A stretch of DNA of 64,000 nucleotides from JAWWPG01 sp033850885 (GCA_033850885.1 JAWWPG010000006.1:62001-126000), one strand, 5' to 3'. Shown: positions 44,951 through 54,248, counted from the first letter of the stretch. The notes: generated by a model from the letters alone, not told the origin. Translations and numbers: made by a program.

Positions 44951-45018
44951 GGCCAGGCTCCTCCGACTAGGTCGTCGTGGGGAGAATATCGCCCCTCCCC
45001 GTCACACGCGGGGCGATC

Positions 45019-46143
45019 TCAGCCGCCGGAGACCCCAACCTCCTCGAGGGCGTCGATGGTCATGTCATCGCGCTCGGTCAGCCAGCCGTCTGGAAGCGCC
45101 ACCCGACGCGGACTCCCCTGCCGGCCACGGGGACTGCCCAGCTCGCCGACCGGGAACGGCTCCGCGGGGTCGAGCCGACCGAGAAGCGCGTCGACAGCCG
45201 CCAGCGAGTCGACGAGTCCCAGCGACTGGCGAAGCTCGCCACCGGCCCGGAAGCCTTTGAGGTACCACGCGATGTGCTTGCGGAACTCTTTGCACCCGCG
45301 CTCCTCCCCCATGTAGTGCGCGAGAAGCTGCGCATGCCGCCGCATCATGGTGGCAACCTCGCCGAGCGTCGGCAGCGGCGGTTGCGAGCAGCCGGCAAAG
45401 GCAGCGGCCAGATCGCGGAAGAGCCACGGCCGCCCAAGACATCCGCGGCCGACCACGACGCCCGCGCAGCCGGTCTCGTCGATCATGCGAAGGGCGTCGG
45501 CCGCCTCCCAGATGTCGCCGTTGCCCAGCACCGGAATGCAGACATGTGCAGCCAGCTCGGCGATCGCCCCCCAGTCGGCCGAACCCGAGTAGTGCTGCGC
45601 GGCGGTTCGGCCATGCAGGGCGATCGCGGCGCAGCCGGAGTCCTCGGCGATCTCCCCCGCCTCGAGGAACGTCAGATGCTCCTCGTCGATCCCCATGCGC
45701 GTCTTCATGGTCACCGGGACCTGGTACGGCGCTGCCGCCCGCACGGTCTTGTCGAGGATGGCCCGCAGCAAGCGACGTTTCCATGGGAGCACCGCCCCGC
45801 CGCCCTTGCGGGTCACCTTCGGGACCGGGCAGCCGAAGTTCAGGTCGATGTGCTGGACGCCGTACTCCGCACACAGGATCTTGGTGGCCCGGGCAATGGT
45901 GACCGGGTCGACGCCGTACAGCTGCACGGAGCGAACGGTCTCCTCAGGGTCGAAGACGAGCATGCTCAGCGTCGTCTCGTCGCGCTCGACGAGGCCGCGG
46001 CTGGTGATCATCTCGCAGACGTAGAGCCCGGCCCCCTGCTCGCGGCACAGCGAGCGGTAGGCGGCGTTCGTCACGCCCGCCATCGGCGCGAGGACGACGG
46101 CTGGGTCGACGACGTGTGGACCCAGCTTGAGCGCTGTGGGCAT
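45019..46143 (-). CDS. dusB: tRNA dihydrouridine synthase
   Basis: 374-residue flavoenzyme that reduces uridine in the tRNA D-loop. Marks: LAPMAGVTNAAYRSLCRE (FMN site), DLNFGCPVPKVTRKGGGA (active-site Cys), and GNGDIWEAADALRM then GCAGVVVGRGCLGRPWLF (phosphate binding). Length and motifs fit the DusB group. It is convergent with nothing adjacent and separated from the GNAT gene by 115 bp. Confidence 0.94.
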   Translation of the reverse strand: MPTALKLGPHVVDPAVVLAPMAGVTNAAYRSLCREQGAGLYVCEMITSRGLVERDETTLSMLVFDPEETVRSVQLYGVDPVTIARATKILCAEYGVQHIDLNFGCPVPKVTRKGGGAVLPWKRRLLRAILDKTVRAAAPYQVPVTMKTRMGIDEEHLTFLEAGEIAEDSGCAAIALHGRTAAQHYSGSADWGAIAELAAHVCIPVLGNGDIWEAADALRMIDETGCAGVVVGRGCLGRPWLFRDLAAAFAGCSQPPLPTLGEVATMMRRHAQLLAHYMGEERGCKEFRKHIAWYLKGFRAGGELRQSLGLVDSLAAVDALLGRLDPAEPFPVGELGSPRGRQGSPRRVALPDGWLTERDDMTIDALEEVGVSGG

Positions 46144-46258
46144 CTCGCCAGCATAGACGGCGAAGGCGGCGGATCCTGGCCGCTCTTCGCCGTCGCCCTA
46201 CGAGACCGAAGGGTGCCCGAGCCACTCGATCCGGCGCCGTCGACGGACACGGGGTTGG

Positions 46259-46747
46259 CTACGACGTGCTCAACCTGCGGTCGTACTCCAGGAGCACGGG
46301 ATGCGGTGGGAACGACGTGCGTGTGCGTTGACCGGTCTGGCTCCAACCCAGCTTCTCGTAGAAGCGACGCGCACGATGGTTCTCCTCGAAGACCCGAAGC
46401 CAGACCCGCTCGGCATCCACTCCGGCGGTCACGACGAAGGCGCCAAGGACCGCGTCATGGAGTTCGACGGCGAGTCCGGTGCCCCAGGTTCGCACGGCCG
46501 TGCCGAAGTGCAGCAGCTCCGTGTCGCGAGTTGCCGCGAAGCCGGTGAGGCTCCCTGCCGGGTCGGTGGAGACGTAGACATGGATGTCAGGGTCGGCGAC
46601 CTCGCGGGTCCATCGGCGGTGCACTTCTGCCCGCGGAAAAGGATGAGTGTCCTGGGGGAAGACGTGTGACAGGGCCAGCACCGAGCCCTCTTGTTGCAGG
46701 TCGAGGAGCTCGTCCAGGTCATTCAGCGTGGCCGGCCGAAACAACAC
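46259..46747 (-). CDS. GNAT family N-acetyltransferase
   Basis: 162 residues from GTG 46747. Acetyl-CoA binding is shown by the AVRTWGTGLAVELHDAVLGAF region, and the final motif VWLRVFEENHRARRFYEKLGW is diagnostic. Substrate unknown. Confidence 0.87.
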   Translation of the reverse strand: MLFRPATLNDLDELLDLQQEGSVLALSHVFPQDTHPFPRAEVHRRWTREVADPDIHVYVSTDPAGSLTGFAATRDTELLHFGTAVRTWGTGLAVELHDAVLGAFVVTAGVDAERVWLRVFEENHRARRFYEKLGWSQTGQRTRTSFPPHPVLLEYDRRLSTS

Positions 46748-46911
46748 CCGCCCAGCATGGCCAGACCACGGAGCCGAGGCAAGACGTCAAGCGGCGGACA
46801 GACATCGCGCTGTGTCGCTCGACGCGCTCGACATCATTACGCGCGACGGTGTATCGTTGGACGTACTACAGCAATCGAAGACACCTGATCGAAGGGACCT
46901 GAGGGGGCAGC

Positions 46912-47229
46912 ATGGCCGAGGATCCGCTGACCGGAGGCCGGTACGCCGAGCCATCGGTGTTGATCCTGACGAGTCTTGCCAGTGGTCCGAAGCACGGCTA
47001 CGCCCTGATCCAGGACATCCGGGGCTTCGCCGGGGTCGACCTCGGTCCGGGCACCCTGTACGGTGCTCTCTCCCGCCTCGAGAGCCAGCAGCTGATCCGC
47101 CCCTTGCGAGCGGAGGCTCGGCGCAGACCCTACGAGATCACGCAGGCGGGGGCCGACGCCCTGGAGAAGCACCTGACGGTGCTGGCCAGGATCGCCAGGA
47201 TCGGCCGCCAACGCCTGGCGGCGTCATGA
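46912..47229 (+). CDS. PadR family regulator
   Basis: 105 residues. The winged helix is visible in LTSLASGPKHGYALIQDI and LGPGTLYGALSRLESQQLIRPLRAEARRRPYEITQAG. Its stop overlaps the start of the membrane protein gene (ATGA), the usual arrangement in which a PadR repressor controls the membrane partner. ATG 46912 follows a GAGGGGG sequence. Confidence 0.9.
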   Translation: MAEDPLTGGRYAEPSVLILTSLASGPKHGYALIQDIRGFAGVDLGPGTLYGALSRLESQQLIRPLRAEARRRPYEITQAGADALEKHLTVLARIARIGRQRLAAS

Positions 47230-48200
47230 TCGCTCGTCCGAACAGCGACGCTCCGAGCCTCGGTTGGCTCATCAGGGTGCTGCTCGCTTGCTATCCCCGA
47301 GCGTGGCGGGAGCGGTACGACGGCGAGGTGCGAGCCCTGCTCGGTGAGCTGCGGGACTCCGGAACGTCCCGCCTGAGCCTGGTTCTCGACCTCGGCCTGG
47401 GGGTCGCTGACGCCTGGCTGCGGCCGATCGGGTTCGAGCAGGAGGACGCCGGGCGCGACGCGACAAACCGTTTCATCGCCACCACCGGTTGGGGGCTGCT
47501 TCTCTTCGTGTTCGCTGCGGCCGGGTTCGCCAAGATGACCGAGTACCCGGAGTTCGTGGCTGCCGCTCACCGGCACGTGGTGGTGGGCCTGTGCTTTGAC
47601 GTGCTCCTCGCATCGGCGGTCGCGGCAGGCGCCGTGATGGCGCTGGCCACTTTGCCGGCCGTGGTCGCCCTCCTCAGGTGGGACCGCGGTCGCTCGCGTA
47701 CCACCCTGCTTTGCTTGGGGGTCGCACCGCTCAGTGTGGGGGCGGTCGTCGCGGCCGCTCTCGTGGCACGGTCGGTTGCGGTCAGCAACCACCCGCACTC
47801 CGCGACCAACGTCGCCGCCTTCCTCGGCCTGGCCGGTATCACGGTGCTGGCCGGTGTCTGCACGACGGTCGCTCTGACCTGGGTGGCCACCCGTATCCCT
47901 GAGACGCGCAGCGTCGTGGTCACCCGCCGGATTGCGATGGGCGGGCTTGCCTTCTGTACCGCCGCGGCCACCCTTGCGGTCACCGGCTGGGCGGTCGGCC
48001 TCGCGTTCACCGACCCCAGCCTGCTGCAGGAGGACAACGGGCTCCTGTCCAGCCCGGCCATCCCGACAGTCGCGAGCATCGTTGCCCAGCTTGCCTTGGC
48101 GGCAGTGCTGTGCGCGCGCTCGGGATGGAATGCGATCCGCTCTCCGCTGGCCGCCCCCGTCGACCAGGCTCAGCTGCCGACCAGGCGCTCCGCGAAGTAG
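47226..48200 (+). CDS. PadR-associated membrane protein
   Basis: 324 residues. A conserved N-terminal region LLACYPRAWRERYDGEVRALL is typical of actinobacterial proteins encoded after PadR genes. About seven hydrophobic segments follow, between residue 85 and 315. The family is uncharacterised. The 3' end overlaps glyS on the other strand by 31 bp. Confidence 0.78.
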   Translation: MIARPNSDAPSLGWLIRVLLACYPRAWRERYDGEVRALLGELRDSGTSRLSLVLDLGLGVADAWLRPIGFEQEDAGRDATNRFIATTGWGLLLFVFAAAGFAKMTEYPEFVAAAHRHVVVGLCFDVLLASAVAAGAVMALATLPAVVALLRWDRGRSRTTLLCLGVAPLSVGAVVAAALVARSVAVSNHPHSATNVAAFLGLAGITVLAGVCTTVALTWVATRIPETRSVVVTRRIAMGGLAFCTAAATLAVTGWAVGLAFTDPSLLQEDNGLLSSPAIPTVASIVAQLALAAVLCARSGWNAIRSPLAAPVDQAQLPTRRSAK

Positions 48201-49558
48201 CCGCTGATCTGATGGAGCCCGATCCGCTCCTGCTTCATCGAGTCGCGCTCGCGGACCGTGACCGCGTTGTCGTCAAGGGTCTCGAAGTCGACCGTCACGC
48301 AGTACGGCGTACCGATCTCGTCCTGCCGCCGGTAGCGGCGGCCGATCGCGCCGGCGTCGTCGAAGTCGACGTTCCAGCTGCCCCGCAGCTCGGTCGCAAG
48401 AGCGCGGGCCTTGGGCGAGAGGTCGGCGTTCCGCGACAACGGCAGCACGGCGACCTTGACCGGGGCCAGCCGGGGGTCCAGGCGTAGCACGATCCTCCGG
48501 TCCACGCCGCCCTTCGTGTTGGGCGCCTCGTCCTCGTCGTACGCGTCGACGAGGAACGCCATCAACGAGCGGGTAAGGCCCGCGGCGGGCTCGATGACGT
48601 ATGGCGTCCAGCGCTCGTTCGTCGCGGGATCCAGGTAGCTGAGGTCGACACCGGAGAACTTCGAGTGCTGAGTGAGGTCGAAGTCGGTTCGGTTCGCGAT
48701 GCCCTCGAGCTCGCCCCACTCCGAGCCCACGAACCCGAAGCGATACTCGATGTCGACGGTGCGGGTCGAGTAGTGGGAGCGCTTCTCAGCCGGGTGCTCG
48801 AAAAAGCGCAGGTTGTCGGGATGGATGCCGAGCCCGATGTACCAGTCCACCCGCAGACCGATCCATGTCTCGTGCCACTCCTCGTCGGTCCCGGGCTGGA
48901 CGAAGAACTCCATCTCCATCTGCTCGAACTCGCGGGTGCGGAAGATGAAGTTGCCGGGCGTGATCTCGTTACGGAAGCTCTTGCCTGTCTGCGCGATGCC
49001 GAACGGCGGCTTCTTCCGCGCGGAGTTCATCACGTTCAGGAAGTTGAGGAAGATGCCCTGCGCCGTCTCGGGGCGCAGGTAGTGCAGGCCGCTCTCGTCC
49101 TCGACGACACCGAGGTAGGTCTTGAGCATCCCGTTGAACGGGCGGGGCTCCGTCCAGGCGCCGCGGGTGCCGCAGTTCGGGCAGGCGATCTCCGAGAGTG
49201 GGATGGAGTCCGGGTCGTCGATGCCCTTCTTTGCCGCGACCGCCTCCTGAAGATGGTCGGCCCGGTAGCGCTTGTGACAGCTCTGACACTCCGTCAACGG
49301 GTCCGTGAACGTCGTCAGGTGTCCCGACGCCTCCCACGTCTTCGTCGGCAGGATCACCGACGAGTCCAGCCCGACCACGTCGTCACGTGACGTCACCATC
49401 GAGCGCCACCACTGGCGCTTGATGTTCTCCTTGAGCTCGACACCGAGCGGCCCGTAGTCCCATGCCGACTTCGTGCCGCCGTAGATCTCTCCACAGGGGA
49501 ACACGAACCCCCGGCGCTTACACAGGCTGGTGACCTTGTCGACGGTTGATTGGGCCAC
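48170..49558 (-). CDS. glyS: Glycyl-tRNA synthetase, alpha2 type
   Basis: 462-residue class II synthetase of the single-chain homodimeric type. Visible features: N-terminal KRRGFVFPCGEIYGGTKSAWDYGPLGVELKENI, catalytic regions FRNEITPGNFIFRTREFEQMEMEFF and GLTRSLMAFLVDAY, and the anticodon-binding domain near the C-terminus (GRRYRRQDEIGTPYCVTVD). A pair of CxxC elements (ECQSCHKRY, ACPNCG) indicates bound zinc. Monocistronic on the minus strand. Confidence 0.96.
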   Translation of the reverse strand: MAQSTVDKVTSLCKRRGFVFPCGEIYGGTKSAWDYGPLGVELKENIKRQWWRSMVTSRDDVVGLDSSVILPTKTWEASGHLTTFTDPLTECQSCHKRYRADHLQEAVAAKKGIDDPDSIPLSEIACPNCGTRGAWTEPRPFNGMLKTYLGVVEDESGLHYLRPETAQGIFLNFLNVMNSARKKPPFGIAQTGKSFRNEITPGNFIFRTREFEQMEMEFFVQPGTDEEWHETWIGLRVDWYIGLGIHPDNLRFFEHPAEKRSHYSTRTVDIEYRFGFVGSEWGELEGIANRTDFDLTQHSKFSGVDLSYLDPATNERWTPYVIEPAAGLTRSLMAFLVDAYDEDEAPNTKGGVDRRIVLRLDPRLAPVKVAVLPLSRNADLSPKARALATELRGSWNVDFDDAGAIGRRYRRQDEIGTPYCVTVDFETLDDNAVTVRERDSMKQERIGLHQISGYFAERLVGS

Positions 49559-49626
49559 GTTCTCTCCATCCGGCTGGCGGTCGGCGGCGACCCTGGCTCG
49601 GGAGCGGGGTCAACGATGCGAAGGCC

Positions 49627-49974
49627 TTAGGCTACCGTCCCGCGAGGTCGTGCCTCGTTCGGTGGCGTCTCGCCCTCACCCACGATGATCTCGAAGGCAG
49701 ACGGTTCGTCTAGTGCGCGTGACAGCAGCGGTACGACGGTCATCTTGATCTCGTAGGACGAGAGCGCCCGCCGGTAGGCACCCACGGAGTCCCACCTAGT
49801 CTCGAGGACCCAGAGGCTCGGGTCATCCAGGGCGCGGCCGACTGTGCCGGTGATGAACCCTGGTCGTCGGCCCAACCCGTCGAGACAGCTCGCCAGGTCG
49901 GCCTCGGGTGTGGCGGCGGCGTGGCCGCCGTCGGCGGCGTGGCCGCCGTACCGGAAGCGCGAGATCGCGAGCAC
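49627..49974 (-). CDS. Antibiotic biosynthesis monooxygenase-like protein
   Basis: 115 residues from GTG 49974. The ABM fold is suggested by GRRPGFITGTVGRALDDPSLWVLETRWDSVGAYRRALSS. The N-terminal region has a short in-frame tandem duplication (GGHAADGGHAAA) that comes from a 17-bp DNA repeat. Substrate unknown; such small proteins often act as heme or quinol oxidases. Confidence 0.72.
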   Translation of the reverse strand: MLAISRFRYGGHAADGGHAAATPEADLASCLDGLGRRPGFITGTVGRALDDPSLWVLETRWDSVGAYRRALSSYEIKMTVVPLLSRALDEPSAFEIIVGEGETPPNEARPRGTVA

Positions 49975-50065
49975 CTCAGCATTGTGCCAGCCTGGCGTGC
50001 CTGCTGGTCTCGGGTCGTGGTGGAGCCGGCCGGGAAACGGCCTTGTCGTTCAACGGCCCGACGGG

Positions 50066-50116
50066 GGTCGGCCGACGGGGACGGCCGACGAGGACGGCCG
50101 ACGGCGGACGGCCGGT
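50066..50116. repeat. Short tandem repeat of GGACGGCCGACG units
   Basis: About four degenerate 12-13-bp units directly upstream of the DUF6703 gene; the motif contains CGGCCG, itself palindromic. It may affect the promoter of the downstream gene. No gene is supported between 49975 and 50142. Confidence 0.7.
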
Positions 50117-50142
50117 GGTCGCCGTGCCCCTAGGCTGACATC

Positions 50143-50538
50143 GTGCCCAAGAAGAAGCGCAAGCCAACCGCCGGCCGCAGCCGGGCACCCTCGGCGATTC
50201 GGAGGTCGCCGGTGTCTGCGGGCAGGGCCGTCCCGCCTGCCTACCCGGGCGAGTCGGCGCTGCGCGTCGCGGTCGCCAACCGCTCCCGCGGGATCGCCGT
50301 GGCCCTGTCCCGGCAGCCGGGCTTCGTCGTACCCGCCGCCATCGTCGTGCTGATGGTCGTGGGGCTGGCCGCCCCCCTCGCTGTCGCCGTCCCCGCGCTG
50401 CTGCTCATCGTCGTGTTCATGGCGTGGCTGGCGTTCCTGTCGTGGCCGGTTCTCGGCACCGGTCCGCGTGCTATGCGCCTGGTTGCGGTCGCTATCGTCG
50501 CGGCGGCCCTGGTGGGTCGTGTCGGCGGCTGGATCTAG
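50143..50538 (+). CDS. DUF6703 family small membrane protein
   Basis: 131 residues, basic N-terminus (MPKKKRKPTAGRSRAP) and two or three membrane segments between residues 60 and 130. Layout resembles DUF6703, an actinobacterial family of unknown role. Ends just before a palindromic element between convergent genes. Confidence 0.7.
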   Translation: MPKKKRKPTAGRSRAPSAIRRSPVSAGRAVPPAYPGESALRVAVANRSRGIAVALSRQPGFVVPAAIVVLMVVGLAAPLAVAVPALLLIVVFMAWLAFLSWPVLGTGPRAMRLVAVAIVAAALVGRVGGWI

Positions 50539-50553
50539 CCCGCCCCCTCCCCT

Positions 50554-50620
50554 CCCGCGAATTGCGGGAAAGTGCACCTCAGCGGTGCTTGAGGAGGTGC
50601 ACTTTCGCGCAATTCGCGGG
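50554..50620. repeat. Palindromic element, copy 3
   Basis: Left arm CCCGCGAATTGCGGGAAAGT (50554-50573), right arm ACTTTCGCGCAATTCGCGGG (50601-50620), one mismatch, with the arms extended inward by GCACCTC/GAGGTGC. It lies between convergent genes ending at 50538 and 50658. Confidence 0.92.
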
Positions 50621-50657
50621 GCACGCCGGCGAGCGGGGGGCGGGGCGGGCGGGGGGG

Positions 50658-51428
50658 TCAGGCGGTGCCGTAGCGCCGGCTGCGACTGGCGAAGATCTCG
50701 ATCGCCTCGTACAAGGTACGGCGGTCGACGTCGGGCCACAGCACATTCATGAACACCATCTCCGCGTACGCCGCCTGCCAAAGCATGAAGTTGCTGAACC
50801 GCTGCTCGCCCGACGTACGGAGCACCATGTCGACATCCGGCAGGTCGGGCACGTAGAGAGCCTTGGCGAAGGCCTTCTCGTCGATCTTGTCGGGCCGCAA
50901 GGAGCCGTCGGCGACCTGCTGGGCGAGGGCACGGGCCGCGTCAGCGAGCTCTGACCGGCCGCCGTAGTTGACGCACATGGTCAGCGTCAGCACGGAGTTG
51001 TTCCGCGTCATCTCCTCGGCGATCTCGAGCTCCTTGATCACGGACCGCCACAGCCGCGGCCTACGACCCGCCCATTTCACCCGCACACCCATCGCGTGCA
51101 TCTCGTCACGTCGGCGGCGGATCACGTCCCGGTTGAACCCCATCAGGAAGCGCACCTCGTCCGGGGAACGCTTCCAGTTCTCCGTCGAGAAGGCGTACGC
51201 CGACACGCAGGACACTCCCGCCGCGATCGCGCCGACGACGAGGTCGAAGAGCGCCGCCTCACCGCGTTCGTGTCCCGCCGTCCGAGGCAGACCCCGCGCC
51301 TTGGCCCACCGGCCGTTGCCGTCCATGATGACCGCGACATGGCGAGGGATCTGGCTCTGCGGCAGGTCCGGCGGCGCGGGTGGAGTCGTCGCGGTAGGGC
51401 GCTGCGCAGCCGCTTCGCCCGTCGTCAC
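50658..51428 (-). CDS. uppS: (Z)-prenyl diphosphate synthase (UppS-type)
   Basis: 256 residues from GTG 51428. Makes the C50/C55 polyprenyl diphosphate carrier for cell-wall glycans. Diagnostic motifs: HVAVIMDGNGRWAKARG, AYAFSTENWKRSPDEV and DMVLRTSGEQRFSNFMLWQ. The open frame extends to 51887 but overlaps recO, and the family length favours the shorter start. Downstream of recO by 37 bp. Confidence 0.94.
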   Translation of the reverse strand: MTTGEAAAQRPTATTPPAPPDLPQSQIPRHVAVIMDGNGRWAKARGLPRTAGHERGEAALFDLVVGAIAAGVSCVSAYAFSTENWKRSPDEVRFLMGFNRDVIRRRRDEMHAMGVRVKWAGRRPRLWRSVIKELEIAEEMTRNNSVLTLTMCVNYGGRSELADAARALAQQVADGSLRPDKIDEKAFAKALYVPDLPDVDMVLRTSGEQRFSNFMLWQAAYAEMVFMNVLWPDVDRRTLYEAIEIFASRSRRYGTA

Positions 51429-51465
51429 CGGGCCATCGCCTGTCCCTCCGTCACCGCGGTAATCC

Positions 51466-52209
51466 TCACCGCGTGACCACGTCACGTTCGACGTACGGGA
51501 GCGAGCGCAGACTGCGCTCGAGATGCCACTGCAGGTAGGCGGCCACGATGCCGCTCGCCTGGTTTCGGTAGCGCGCCTCGACCGACTCGGCGGTCTCCCA
51601 GTCTCCGGCGAGCAGCGCGCCGAGCAGCCGTACCACCTCGACCGCGGGCCGGGCGCTCCCGGGCAGCCGGCAGGCGTTGCACAGGATTCCGCCGGCTCCC
51701 GCGCTGAAGTTGCGGTGTTGGCCGCCGGCGCCGCAGCGGGCGCACGCGCCGAAGGACGGGGCGTAGCCCGAGATGGCCAGGGCACGCAACAGGAACGAGT
51801 CGAGGACCAGCGTCGGCTCGTGTGTTCCCTCGGCCAGCGCGCGCAACCCCCCGAGGAGCAGCAGGTAGTGCTGGACGGCCGGCTCACGTTCCTCCGCGAC
51901 CAGCCGCTCCGCCGTCTCGAGCATCGCGGTGCCGGCCGTGTAGCGGGCGTAGTCGACGCCGATCGGCCGGGCGAACGCGGACAACGTCTCGACCTGCGCG
52001 ATCACGTCGAGCGTGTGACCGGCGGCGATCTGCACGTCGACGTGCATGAACGGCTCCAGCCGGGCGCCGAACTTCGACGTCGTACGCCGGACCCCCCGGC
52101 CCACTGCCCTGACCCGCCCGGACGAGTGGGTCAGCAACGTGATGATGCGGTCGGCCTCGCCCAGCTTCTGCGTTCGCAGCACGATCGCCTCGTCACGGGA
52201 AAGCCTCAC
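51466..52209 (-). CDS. recO: DNA repair protein RecO
   Basis: 247 residues from GTG 52209; loads RecA onto SSB-coated DNA in recombinational repair. The N-terminal OB fold begins SRDEAIVLRTQKLGEADRI; the zinc-binding part is CARCGAGGQHRNFSAGAGG...CNAC. The GTG overlaps the stop of the hydrolase gene upstream (GTGA), and a longer frame reaching 52617 is discarded because it is not homologous. RecO-UppS adjacency is conserved in actinomycetes. Confidence 0.93.
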   Translation of the reverse strand: MRLSRDEAIVLRTQKLGEADRIITLLTHSSGRVRAVGRGVRRTTSKFGARLEPFMHVDVQIAAGHTLDVIAQVETLSAFARPIGVDYARYTAGTAMLETAERLVAEEREPAVQHYLLLLGGLRALAEGTHEPTLVLDSFLLRALAISGYAPSFGACARCGAGGQHRNFSAGAGGILCNACRLPGSARPAVEVVRLLGALLAGDWETAESVEARYRNQASGIVAAYLQWHLERSLRSLPYVERDVVTR

Positions 52210-53093
52210 GTACCCATTGTGCCTTTGCCCACCCGCACCCGACGGGGCCGCCGCACCGGACGGGGCTGCCGCACCGCGGGGGCGCAGACGTCCGCAAGGA
52301 ACGCGAGTACTTCTCGGTTGAGCCGGCCCGGCCGCAGCCGCCACTCGACGATGGACTCGGCGGGGACGAACCGGGCAACCGGCAGCTCGTCGGCGAGCAT
52401 GGCCGCATCGGCGGCCGGATGGAGGGGGTCGTGGCGGTGCCCGACGACGACGGCCGGCAGCTCGATCAGCTTGCGCAAGCGCGACGACGGCGCGATCCGG
52501 CCAAAGAAGATCCCGTGGACAGTGGCCGCCATCGGGGCCGCGTCCTGGTCGAGCACATCCAGCCCGACGCCGACCCAGAACGGCACCAAGGACCGCGGGA
52601 CGGCCTGCGAGGCCCATCGTGTGAGCGTCACCGCCCAGGGCGTGACCCGGCCCACGAAGATCAGGGGGCCGAAGGCCACGATGCCGGCCTCCATCGCGTT
52701 GTCGAGGACCGGCATCTCGAGGATCATCCCGCGCAACCGTTCCGGCGCGGCAACCGCGACCTCGAGGGTGACGTTCGCGCCCAGCGACGTACCTCCCACG
52801 ATCGCCGACTCGACGCCGAGATGGTCCAGCAGTCCCACCACGGAACGCGCGAAGGCGGTCATGGAGTACCGACGGGCGTCGGCGGGTCGGTCGCTCCGCC
52901 CGTGGCCGAGCAGGTCAAGGGTGACGACCCGGTACCCCTCGGCGGCGATCGCTCGCGCGAGCGGCTCGTGCATCCTGCGCAGCATCAGCTGACCATGGAG
53001 GAGTACGACGACGTCGTCGCCGGAGCCGTAGTCGGTGTACTCCAGCCGGAAACCCTCGAAGGAGAAGTCGCCGACACGCTCCGAGACCAGCAT
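52206..53093 (-). CDS. Alpha/beta hydrolase
   Basis: 295 residues. Strand and oxyanion loop VVVLLHGQLM, nucleophile elbow GGTSLGAN and VVGHRHDPLHP are visible. Where the catalytic His is expected the sequence reads AESIVEWRLRPGRL, without His, so the charge relay may be altered. The C-terminus is basic and Pro-rich. Translationally coupled to recO, which hints at a housekeeping role. Confidence 0.82.
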   Translation of the reverse strand: MLVSERVGDFSFEGFRLEYTDYGSGDDVVVLLHGQLMLRRMHEPLARAIAAEGYRVVTLDLLGHGRSDRPADARRYSMTAFARSVVGLLDHLGVESAIVGGTSLGANVTLEVAVAAPERLRGMILEMPVLDNAMEAGIVAFGPLIFVGRVTPWAVTLTRWASQAVPRSLVPFWVGVGLDVLDQDAAPMAATVHGIFFGRIAPSSRLRKLIELPAVVVGHRHDPLHPAADAAMLADELPVARFVPAESIVEWRLRPGRLNREVLAFLADVCAPAVRQPRPVRRPRRVRVGKGTMGT

Positions 53094-53247
53094 TGAGCAC
53101 CTTCCTCCCGAGGACCCTCCGGCCGCACCCCGACCCGCCTGACGTGAAGCAGCGTCCGGCGCTCCCTGATGCGCCGGGTCGCGGAACGCTTACCCAGCCG
53201 CGGACAGTTTCACACGCCGGCTGGGGGCATGGCAGGCTTCCTCCTTG

Positions 53248-54063
53248 ATGAGTGACGACGAGCTCCTTGCGCACCTGGAGACCTACTACGACGCTGTACC
53301 TCGCGGTCGCGCCGACACCGAGCAGATCGGACCGTTGACGCTGTTCGTGGCCAGGTCGGGATGGCCGTACTACGCACGCCCGAGCTTGGGCGGCGCCTCG
53401 CCGATATCAGTCGATGACGTACGACGGGTGCTCGATCGCCAACGCAAGCTGGGAGTGCCGTTGTCGCTCGAGTGGGTCGCGGAGACCACGCCGGGTCTCG
53501 AACAGGCGGCGATGGCGGCCGGGATGAGGGTCGAGCATTGTCCGCTCCTGGTGCTGGAGGGCGAGCCGGCAGGCGGCGCCGGCACCGCCCGGATGCTCGG
53601 CCCCGGCGACGCGGCCGACCTCGCGCTGTCCCGCGCCGCCATCTCCGTGAGTTTCGAGGCTGGTGGCATCGGCCGCGGCGGCGAGGGCCTGGCCGCCAGG
53701 GACGCGGCCCGCGACGCTCCCTTCGCCCAGGTGAACGACACGCTCCGCGACCGGCTCGCCGAAGGCGCGATCCGGGCGGCGGCGGCCTATGTGTCAGAGC
53801 AACCCGAGCTCGGCCCGGTTGGGGGCGGCAGCCACACCCCGGTCGGCGCCATCAGCGAGATCGCCGGCGTCGGTGTGCTCCCAGCCTTCCGCCAAAGAGG
53901 CCTGGCCGGGGCGCTCACGTATGTGCTGGCCCGGGACGCCCTCGACCACGGCGTGACGACGGTGTTCTGCTCCGCGCAGAGCATCGACGTGGCGCGCATC
54001 TACGCGCGGGTCGGGTTCCGGCAGGTCGCCACCGCCTGCATCGCCTCCCTTCCCACCCCCTGA
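53248..54063 (+). CDS. Acetyltransferase, GNAT family
   Basis: 271 residues from ATG 53248. An N-terminal domain of about 100 residues (ELLAHLETYYDAVPR) is joined to a GNAT domain with ISEIAGVGVLPAFRQRGLAGALTYVL (acetyl-CoA loop) and ARIYARVGFRQVA. The substrate cannot be told from sequence. 154 bp from the divergent hydrolase gene. Confidence 0.85.
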   Translation: MSDDELLAHLETYYDAVPRGRADTEQIGPLTLFVARSGWPYYARPSLGGASPISVDDVRRVLDRQRKLGVPLSLEWVAETTPGLEQAAMAAGMRVEHCPLLVLEGEPAGGAGTARMLGPGDAADLALSRAAISVSFEAGGIGRGGEGLAARDAARDAPFAQVNDTLRDRLAEGAIRAAAAYVSEQPELGPVGGGSHTPVGAISEIAGVGVLPAFRQRGLAGALTYVLARDALDHGVTTVFCSAQSIDVARIYARVGFRQVATACIASLPTP

Positions 54064-54207
54064 TCGCCAGACCCAGACCCAGACTCAGGCCCAGACCCAG
54101 ACCCCAGACACAGACCCCCCAATCCCAGACAGACAATGCGTTCCTTACCACTGCAAAAGGCGCGGCCACCAGAAACGCGCGCCACCAGAGGGCGCGGCCA
54201 CCAGAAA
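54064..54207. repeat. Cluster of short direct repeats
   Basis: 54066-54118 is built of CCCAGA/CCAGAC hexamer units; then GCGCGGCCACCAGAAA occurs at 54160-54175 and 54192-54207 with a degraded copy between. No reading frame is supported in this 185-bp gap. Microsatellite-like, so probably variable in length. Confidence 0.8.
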
Positions 54208-54248
54208 AGGTGTTGAGCGGGTCAGCGAGAGCCCGTTGACTGGGCGCC

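Noticed and set aside
51429..51887. N-terminal extension of uppS
   Set aside because: It lies within recO on the same strand and is non-homologous; the family begins near the HVAVIMDGNGRW motif.
54064..54121. Origin-like or CRISPR-like CCAGAC repeats
   Set aside because: Units are hexamers of variable phase with no DnaA-box similarity; a simple tandem repeat is a sufficient explanation.
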